From Nocardiopsis sp. ATB16-24 (GTDB taxonomy: Bacteria; Actinomycetota; Actinomycetes; Streptosporangiales; Streptosporangiaceae), in contig NZ_JASCXJ010000023.1 in the NCBI RefSeq assembly GCF_030271535.1, positions 31,304 through 95,303 on the forward strand: 64,000 bases of DNA. Direction: 5' to 3'. Positions 58,050-64,000 of this stretch are shown in pieces. Below the pieces are notes generated by a model. The model worked only from the letters and a program-made list of their open reading frames with translations, was not told where the DNA came from and ran no database searches. The first letter of the stretch is position 1; each line of letters opens with the position of its first letter. The position numbers were made by a program, and so were the translations under genes.

Positions 58050-58099
58050 GTCTCCTCGTCTCCTCCCCACGTGTTCGCGCGGGCCCGGGGCCCGCGGTC

Positions 58100-60724
58100 T
58101 CAGACCGGTGCGAAGGTGCGACTCTCGGAGTCCTCCTCAGGCCGCCCGGTCTGCGGGGCCCGGCGGGAACGGGCGGTCATCCGGTCGTCCACCACACGGA
58201 TCACCGTGATCGCCGCGATCGCCGCACAGGCCACCGCCAGGGCGGTGAGCACCTTGGTCGGATCGCTCACGTCCAGGTCGAAGAACCACCGCCCCAGTGG
58301 CGTCACCATGGCCAACGTCAACAGACTCACCATGGAACCCACCAGCAGTATCTTCCACCACACGTAGGGTCTGGCCACCAGAAGCAGGACCCACAACGTC
58401 GTCGCGCACAACGTGATCACCACCGCGGTGCGGTCCGCCGGTTCGGGGACCGTCCGCCCGCCCAACACCAGCAGATAGGTGGTCACGGCCGCGAACCCGG
58501 CCACCAGACCGGAGGGGATCGCCAGCCGCAGCGTCCGCAGCACGAACCCCGGACGGACGATGTCGGTGTTGGGCGCCAGCGCCAGGAAGAACGACGGGAT
58601 GCCGAAGGTCACGGCGTTGATCAGTGTCGCGTGGCGCGGGAAGAACGGGTAGGCCACCGCGAGCAGTCCCACGACCGTGGCCAGCGTCATCGTGTACACG
58701 GTCTTGGTCAGGAACAGGCCGGCCACCCGCTCGATGTTGCCGATCACCCGACGCCCCTCGGCTACGACGCGCGGCAACACCGCGAAGCGGTCGTCGAGCA
58801 GCACGAGCTGGGCCACCGAACGCGACGCCGGACTTCCCGAGCCCATCGCCACGCCGATGTCGGCCTCCTTCAGGGCCAGCACGTCGTTGACGCCGTCACC
58901 GGTCATCGCCACCGTGTGCCCGCGCCCGCGCAGACCTTTGACCATGTCGCGCTTGTGTTCGGGGCCGACCCTGCCGAACACCGCGTGCTCCTCCACCGTG
59001 CGGGCGAGCTCGCCGTCATCCTCGGGCAGTCTCCGCGCGTCCACCGGTCGCTCCGATCCAGGCAAACGCAGTTCACGGCCCACGGCGCCCACCGACGCCG
59101 CGTGGTCGCCCGAGACGATCTTGACCTCCACCCCCTGCTCGGCGAAGTAGTCCAGTGTCGGACCGGCGTCCGCGCGCACCTTCTGGTCCAGCACCACCAG
59201 GGACACGGGCACCACCGTCCCCGGGGCGTCCTCGGAGTCCACCCGGACCGAGGCACGGGCCAGCAACAACACCCGGTGGCCCTGGGCCCCCAGACGCGCG
59301 GCCTCCTCCGACGCGGGGTCCCCGGGCGCGGCCAGGACGTCGGCCGCTCCCAGAACCCAGTGCTCCTCGCCCCCCGGGGCCGCGAAGCTCGCCCCGCTCC
59401 ATTTGCGGGCGGAGGAGAACGGGGCCAGCGCCGTCACGGACCAGTCCGGTGCGGCCTGGCCCATGGCCTCACATCCCCGGGCGATCGCCGCCATGCTCGC
59501 GTTGTGGTCGGGGTCGACGGCGGCCAGCGCGGCCAGGACGCGGGCCGGCGCCGGCCCGTCGCCGTACCCGCCCAGATCCCGGACCTCGGCCAACTTCATG
59601 CCCGCTTCGGTCAGCGTGCCGGTCTTGTCGGTGCAGACCACGTCCACGCGCGCCAGGCCCTCGATCGCCGGCAGCTCCTGCACCAGGCAGTTGTGCCGCC
59701 CCAACCGGACCACCCCGACCGCGAACGCGATGCTGGTGAGCAGGATCAGCCCCTCGGGGATCATCGACACCAGGGCCGCCACCATGCCGCGCAGCGCGTC
59801 CGCCAGCGGGCCGGAGAGCTGTCCGCCCGCGGTCGGATCCTCCAGGCTCACGTGTCCGCCCATGAACAGCTGGCTGTAGATCAGAAGCCCCCCGATGGGG
59901 AACAGGGCGTAGGTGATCCAGGTCAGGATCCTGTCGATGCCCGAACGCAGTTCCGAGTGCACGAGCGAGAACCGGCTCGCCTCCTCGGCCAGACGTGCCG
60001 CGTAGGCGTGCCTTCCCACCTTGGTGGCCCGGAACCGGCCGGTGCCCGCCACCACGAAGCTGCCCGACATCACCGTGTCCCCGGCGAGCTTGACCACCGG
60101 GTCGGCCTCGCCGGTCAGCAACGACTCGTCGACCTCCAACCCGCCCGCCCGGGTGACCGTGCCGTCGACCACGATCTGGTCGCCCACGCCCACCTCCAGG
60201 ATCTCGTCCAGAACGATCTCCTGAGTGGCCACTCGGGTGACGGCTCCGTCACGCAACACCCGAGGGCGCGCGGCGTTGACGATGGCGAGCCTGTCCAAGG
60301 TGCGCTTGGCCCGCAGTTCCTGCACGATGCCGATGAGCGTGTTGATGAGGATGACCATCGCGAACAGCCCGTCCTGCACCGGGCCGATCACGGCGATGAT
60401 GGAGAACAGCACCGCGATCATCGCGTTGATACGGGTGAACACGTTCGCGCGGACGATCTGGGCGACGGTCCGACCGGCGCGTACCGGCACGTCGTTGCTC
60501 CGGCCGGTGGCGACACGCTCGGCGACCTCGTCACTGCTCAGCCCCGCCTCGTCGGAGGGATCGTGTGGTCCGGGCCTGTCGTCCAGGGCGCTTCGTGCGG
60601 CGCCGACGTCGGAAGGCGGGGGCTCGGCGTCCGCGGAGGGGTCCATGACGGTCGGGGCGGCCCCCTGGGTTCCGTCCGCGGTGCTCTGCGCACCGCCCTC
60701 GGGCCGGTCGGATCGTTCGGGCAC
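58100..60724 (-). CDS. P-type ATPase, CtpE-like cation transporter
   Basis: 874 residues from the GTG at 60724 (CAGGAG five bases upstream). The order of P-type ATPase motifs: actuator DESLLTGEADPV (TGE), phosphorylation site DKTGTLTE, hinge AMTGDGVNDVLALKEADIGVAMGSG, and about eight to ten membrane helices with PEGL in helix 4 (VSMIPEGLILLTSIAFAVGVVRLGR). The N-terminal 60 residues are disordered and acidic. There is no metal-binding CxxC domain and no CPC in helix 4, so it is not a copper or zinc pump. The sequence suits the actinobacterial CtpE group, which in mycobacteria takes up calcium. Single-gene unit; the deaminase is 50 bases downstream and on the same strand, so co-transcription is possible. 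Confidence 0.85.
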   Translation of the reverse strand: MPERSDRPEGGAQSTADGTQGAAPTVMDPSADAEPPPSDVGAARSALDDRPGPHDPSDEAGLSSDEVAERVATGRSNDVPVRAGRTVAQIVRANVFTRINAMIAVLFSIIAVIGPVQDGLFAMVILINTLIGIVQELRAKRTLDRLAIVNAARPRVLRDGAVTRVATQEIVLDEILEVGVGDQIVVDGTVTRAGGLEVDESLLTGEADPVVKLAGDTVMSGSFVVAGTGRFRATKVGRHAYAARLAEEASRFSLVHSELRSGIDRILTWITYALFPIGGLLIYSQLFMGGHVSLEDPTAGGQLSGPLADALRGMVAALVSMIPEGLILLTSIAFAVGVVRLGRHNCLVQELPAIEGLARVDVVCTDKTGTLTEAGMKLAEVRDLGGYGDGPAPARVLAALAAVDPDHNASMAAIARGCEAMGQAAPDWSVTALAPFSSARKWSGASFAAPGGEEHWVLGAADVLAAPGDPASEEAARLGAQGHRVLLLARASVRVDSEDAPGTVVPVSLVVLDQKVRADAGPTLDYFAEQGVEVKIVSGDHAASVGAVGRELRLPGSERPVDARRLPEDDGELARTVEEHAVFGRVGPEHKRDMVKGLRGRGHTVAMTGDGVNDVLALKEADIGVAMGSGSPASRSVAQLVLLDDRFAVLPRVVAEGRRVIGNIERVAGLFLTKTVYTMTLATVVGLLAVAYPFFPRHATLINAVTFGIPSFFLALAPNTDIVRPGFVLRTLRLAIPSGLVAGFAAVTTYLLVLGGRTVPEPADRTAVVITLCATTLWVLLLVARPYVWWKILLVGSMVSLLTLAMVTPLGRWFFDLDVSDPTKVLTALAVACAAIAAITVIRVVDDRMTARSRRAPQTGRPEEDSESRTFAPV

Positions 60725-61017
60725 GCACACTCCTGATGGTGACGAAAGGTCGGGATCGGTCCGGGGCCGCGACGCAGGCGTCCGACCGGCACGATCGAAC
60801 CGGACCGGGGGAGGGAGGAACAAAGCCTAGAAGACTCCTGCCATGAGCGGGGCGGGACCGCCCCCTGATCGGTGTGGTGGGCGCGTCACACCGGGGCGCT
60901 CCCGCTTCCGACCATGGCCCGGGGCGGTGGAGTCCGGGTACCGTTGCGTTCGACCCCTCGTCCTCGGCGCCCGGCACCCGGACAGCGCTCTCCGACAGAA
61001 CCACAGCAAAGGTCCTC

Positions 61018-61836
61018 ATGTGCACCGTCATCGTCGGCTTCGACCCCGGCGCGGACACGCCCCTGGTCATCGCGGCGATCAGGGACGAGATGTCCTCGCG
61101 CCCCTGGGACTGGCCCGCGTACCACTGGCCGGAGCGGCCCGGCCTCATCGGCGGTCGTGACCGCCTGGCCGGAGGCACGTGGTTGGCGGTCGACCCCGTT
61201 CGGGTCCGTGCGGCCGCGCTGCTCAACGGATGGCCCTGGGACGGGCGTATGCCCTGGGAGGGCGCCTACCCGGCCAGCAGGGGAGAGCTGCCGCTGCGCG
61301 CTCTGGCCCAAGCGGGCAGAAGACCCGAGAGGGACCCGTTGCACGGGGAGGACCCCACCCTGTACGCGCCCTTCCACCTGTTGGACGCCGACGCGCACAG
61401 GGTCGGTCTGCACAGCTGGGACGGTCGGTGCCTGGACGTTCGGACCCTTCCGGTCGGGGTGAGCGTCGTGGTCAACACCGGATGGGACCCCGACGACCCC
61501 CGGGCCGCCCGCCACGCGCCGAGATTCGCCGGAACCCGCCCGGATCCGACCGACCTGGCCCGCGCCGAGAACGTGGAGGAGGTGTGGGGGCGGTGGCCGG
61601 AACTGATCACCGAGGCGGCCCGTTCCGCACCACGTTCGGCGGGCGTCGACGACTCGGGCGACCCCACGGGCCTGATCGCCCGTGCGGACCTGGGAGAGGG
61701 CAGGATCTGGGCCACCGGTTCGGTGACCCTGCTTGCCATGGCCCGTGAGACCGTGCGCTACGCCTTCACCGACGCCCCGGCCGACCCGGAGGCGTGGCGG
61801 ATGATCGACCTGTCCTCACGGGAGGACGCCGCCTGA
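61018..61836 (+). CDS. TANGO2/NRDE family Ntn-hydrolase-type protein
   Basis: 272 residues from the ATG at 61018, whose MCTVIVGFD start places the catalytic-type Cys at position 2, as in the NRDE (TANGO2) family. The Asn-Arg-Asp-Glu motif itself is reduced to IRDEMSSRPWDWPAYHWP. DRLAGGTWLAVDPVRVRAAALLNGWPW and the SRGELPLRALAQAG region follow the family. Ntn-type fold; the function in bacteria is unknown (human TANGO2 has been linked to heme and lipid homeostasis). It is separated from the P-type ATPase gene by a 293-base divergent region. Confidence 0.8.
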   Translation: MCTVIVGFDPGADTPLVIAAIRDEMSSRPWDWPAYHWPERPGLIGGRDRLAGGTWLAVDPVRVRAAALLNGWPWDGRMPWEGAYPASRGELPLRALAQAGRRPERDPLHGEDPTLYAPFHLLDADAHRVGLHSWDGRCLDVRTLPVGVSVVVNTGWDPDDPRAARHAPRFAGTRPDPTDLARAENVEEVWGRWPELITEAARSAPRSAGVDDSGDPTGLIARADLGEGRIWATGSVTLLAMARETVRYAFTDAPADPEAWRMIDLSSREDAA

Positions 61837-62246
61837 GACCGCGGTGACGGGTCGTCGTCCGTGCGTCCACGGCACACCGTGGTGGGTCGCTCTGTGATCG
61901 GGCACGACCGACGCCCCCCCCACGGGCGATTGACCAGGGCGCACGCTCCCCGTCGACGATCCGGCGGGCGCCCTCGGAAGCGGCGTGAGGAGACGTGTCC
62001 GTCGGATGGGCGACGCCGGCGCCCCGATGTCGTGCATTCCCGAGCGGGACCACGGGTAGAGGAGCAGGAACACCGTGACGGCGCACCTCACCGGTACCCG
62101 CTGACCTGGGAGGTGGCGAAAGGATTCTGGAACCGTGCCGTAGGCGTGAGACGGGATCGTGTTCACGGTGAGCCCGGGACGTGGAGTGCTCGTCACACCG
62201 TGACCCGGGGACCCCTTGCCAGTCCACCCACCCCGAAGGGCCGCCC
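61837..62246. other. Gene-free interval
   Basis: About 410 bases without a supported gene; open frames are short Arg-rich strings. No hairpin stronger than a few pairs was seen after the NRDE gene. Confidence 0.5.
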
Positions 62247-62456
62247 ATGAGCTTCATCACCGTTCACGACCAGGAACTCTTCGACGCCCGAGCCGCGTCC
62301 GCGCGGGCCGCCCGCCGTGACACGTCCCGGGCGCGGTGGCGTCTGCGCGCCGACCACGCCGACATCCTCGAGTTCGGTGCGCCCCAGAGCCCCGAACTGG
62401 CACGTGTGCGCCAAGAGCTCGACCTGCTGGAGATCGCCGCCGACGCCCGGCCCTGA
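62247..62456 (+). CDS. Small hypothetical protein
   Basis: 69 residues from the ATG at 62247 (GAAGGG upstream). Highly helical and charged: DQELFDARAASARAARRDTSRARWRLRADHADILEFGAP, then SPELARVRQELDLLEIAADA. No motif is recognised. The amphipathic pattern and proper ribosome site support a real gene; the function is unknown. Confidence 0.5.
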   Translation: MSFITVHDQELFDARAASARAARRDTSRARWRLRADHADILEFGAPQSPELARVRQELDLLEIAADARP

Positions 62457-62611
62457 CCCTCGATCCGCGATGTGCCTCCCCGGCCCCCGGACCCGGCCCG
62501 TGACGATCGACACCGGTGTCAACCCCCAAAGTGACCGAAGCGTCCCTGAGAGGGACGGCGCACCGGCCGTCGGGCCCGCGTGGCGACACGCGTTCATGGC
62601 AGGGGGCGAAG

Positions 62612-62800
62612 ATGGAGGGCCGAAACGGCGGTCTGATGGAGAGCGGAGCGTACTGGCTCCTCTACGTGGTCTCGGTCAGCGGTGCACTGCTGCACTGGCG
62701 GCTGGGCAACGAGGGGATGGCCGCGGTGTGCGCGACCGCGGCGGTGTTCGGCGCGATACTCATCGGCAGGAGGCGCCGCGACGTCGCCGCGCCCCGGTGA
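62612..62800 (+). CDS. Possible small membrane protein
   Basis: 62 residues from the ATG at 62612; another ATG at 62636 and an upstream GTG at 62516 are alternatives. Two hydrophobic stretches ([15 protein letters not shown] and [16 protein letters not shown]) and a basic end ([10 protein letters not shown]) suggest two membrane helices with the C-terminus inside. No recognised family. Same strand as mshC, 106 bases upstream. Confidence 0.4.
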   Translation: MEGRNGGLMESGAYWLLYVVSVSGALLHWRLGNEGMAAVCATAAVFGAILIGRRRRDVAAPR

Positions 62801-62893
62801 ATCCGCCCCGGTGAACTATTCCCTCCGTGCGTGGGGCGAGGATCACGTAGGACGGGTGCCCTCCCTTGGAGGTCACCCGCGCGGCCGGGCGGA

Positions 62894-62899
62894 TAGTCT
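62894..62899 (+). promoter_or_regulatory. Putative -10 element, leaderless mshC
   Basis: TAGTCT ends seven bases before the mshC ATG and no ribosome site is present, so the message may start at the ATG. No convincing -35 is visible. Confidence 0.4.
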
Positions 62900-62906
62900 T
62901 CCCGGT

Positions 62907-64000
62907 ATGCGTTCATGGTCTGCGCCTGACATCGTCCCCCTGCCGGGTACCGGCGGTCCCCTCCGAGTCCACGACACCGTCACCGGTCGGATGCGGACGA
63001 CGACGCCGGGTCCCAAGGCGGGGATGTACGCCTGTGGGATCACTCCCTACGACGCCACCCACATCGGCCACGCCTTCACCTATCTCGCCTTCGACCTGGT
63101 CAACCGGGTGTGGCGCGACGCCGGGCACGAGGTCGACTACGTGCAGAACATCACCGACATCGACGATCCGCTGTTGGAACGGGCGGAGGCCACCGGCGTC
63201 GACTGGCGTGACCTGGCCCATCGAGAGATCGACGTGTTCCGCGAGGACATGGCCGCTCTGCGGATCATCCCCCCGACCTCCTACGTGGGCGTGGTGGAGT
63301 CGATCGACCTCATCAGCGAACTCGCCGCGCGCATCCGCGACATCGGTGCCGCCTACGAGCTCGACGGCGACCTGTACTTCTCCGTCGCCGAGGCCCCCGC
63401 GTTCGGCGAGGTCGGCAACCTGGACCGCGGTCGCATGCTGGAGCTCTTCGGTGAGCGCGGGGGCGACCCCGGGCGCGCCGACAAGAAGGACCCGCTGGAC
63501 TGGTTGTTGTGGCGCGCCGAACGGCCGGGCGAGCCCGCCTGGGACAGCCCGTTGGGCCGAGGCCGTCCTGGTTGGCACATCGAGTGCAGCGCCATCGCCC
63601 TGGACCGGCTCGGTCCCGCCTTCGACCTCAACGGCGGCGGCGACGACCTCATCTTCCCCCACCACGAGATGGGCGCGGCCGAGACCCGGTGTGTCACGGG
63701 CGGACCCAACGCCCAGAACCACCTGCATGTGGGCATGGTCGGTCTGAACGGCGAGAAGATGTCCAAGTCCCTGGGCAACCTGGTGTTCGTTTCCAGGCTG
63801 CGCGCGCAGGGCGTGGACCCGTCCCTGATCCGCCTGGCCATGCTCGCCCACCACTATCGTGCGTCGTGGGAGTGGACCGACGCCGAACTGCCGGCCGCCA
63901 CGGCCCGCGCCGAGCGCTGGCGGGCCGCCCTGGCACTGGGGGCCGGCCCCGACGCGGCCCCGTTGCTGGCCGCGGTGCGCGCGGCCCTGGCCGAGGACCT
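62907..64000 (+). CDS. mshC: L-cysteine:1D-myo-inositol 2-amino-2-deoxy-alpha-D-glucopyranoside ligase (partial)
   Basis: The first 364 codons; the gene runs past the window end. Homologous to cysteinyl-tRNA synthetase: zinc ligands Cys43 ([15 protein letters not shown]), Cys227 ([11 protein letters not shown]) and His252 ([10 protein letters not shown]), adenylate motif THIGH (51-55) and KMSKS (284-288). [17 protein letters not shown] is the MshC-type start; the anticodon-binding domain of CysS is lacking in this family (about 410 residues expected). It uses ATP and cysteine to form the amide in mycothiol, the actinobacterial redox buffer. Lies downstream of two small genes on the same strand. 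Confidence 0.93.
   Translation, partial: MRSWSAPDIVPLPGTGGPLRVHDTVTGRMRTTTPGPKAGMYACGITPYDATHIGHAFTYLAFDLVNRVWRDAGHEVDYVQNITDIDDPLLERAEATGVDWRDLAHREIDVFREDMAALRIIPPTSYVGVVESIDLISELAARIRDIGAAYELDGDLYFSVAEAPAFGEVGNLDRGRMLELFGERGGDPGRADKKDPLDWLLWRAERPGEPAWDSPLGRGRPGWHIECSAIALDRLGPAFDLNGGGDDLIFPHHEMGAAETRCVTGGPNAQNHLHVGMVGLNGEKMSKSLGNLVFVSRLRAQGVDPSLIRLAMLAHHYRASWEWTDAELPAATARAERWRAALALGAGPDAAPLLAAVRAALAED

Noticed and set aside
58631..60736. 701-codon plus-strand open frame opposite the P-type ATPase
   Set aside because: Antisense to an ATPase with complete motifs; no coding signal.

Overview
This is a 64 kb stretch of very GC-rich chromosome from an actinomycete, most probably Nocardiopsis or a close relative. 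The genus call rests on a secreted chymotrypsin-fold protease at 26.4-27.5 kb whose mature part closely resembles the Nocardiopsis proteases as I remember them, and on GC-saturated third codon positions. Almost every gene is chromosomal core of the Actinobacteria. There is no tRNA, rRNA, insertion sequence or CRISPR array that I can see.

Layout. 0-6.7 kb: the tail of a mannose-1-phosphate guanylyltransferase/phosphomannomutase, then the garA (FHA) - bifunctional nuclease - MerR (Rv1830 type) - gcvP block, in the same order as Mycobacterium Rv1827-Rv1832 but without the FtsR/Rv1828 MerR gene. gcvP is preceded by a glycine riboswitch. 6.7-17.7 kb: a TPR protein, DUF5999 protein, ThrE-type exporter, orphan NarL-type response regulator, RecB/Cas4-like nuclease, site-2 protease, a SLOG-like/XRE-TPR regulator pair, polyphosphate glucokinase and tRNA m1A58 methyltransferase (trmI). 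18-32.5 kb: the Pup-proteasome locus (arc/mpa, dop, pup, prcB, prcA, pafA), interrupted between dop and pup by a PucR regulator, a frameshifted MHS-family transporter, an amidohydrolase, the secreted protease and about 1.4 kb of gene-free DNA. 32.6-44.5 kb: a two-domain FKBP lipoprotein, a formyltransferase, DUF3866 divergent from a fused pafB-pafC regulator, tatA, tatC, a DUF397 protein, a DagK-type lipid kinase and the helY helicase.

44.8-64 kb: panD, an MFS transporter, a repeat-containing membrane protein, an FhuF-like iron reductase with an IdeR/DmdR-type iron box upstream, then a compact minus-strand group of prolyl oligopeptidase, 35-residue acidic peptide and JmjC/cupin oxygenase that looks like a small RiPP-type biosynthetic locus. 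It is followed by an orphan MsiK/UgpC-type sugar ABC ATPase, lnt, fxsA, a nucleobase deaminase, a CtpE-like P-type ATPase, a TANGO2/NRDE protein and the first 364 codons of mshC, cut by the window edge.

How the genes work together: ARC unfolds pupylated proteins for the PrcBA 20S core; PafA attaches Pup and Dop deamidates and removes it. The fused PafBC is the DNA-damage activator usually encoded beside this system. Hairpins separate pup from prcB and prcA from pafA, which may set the relative amounts of tag, protease and ligase. The most promising undescribed item is the peptide/JmjC/prolyl-oligopeptidase trio at 49.5-53.1 kb. All functions are by recognition of motifs and family resemblance from reading; no database search was run.
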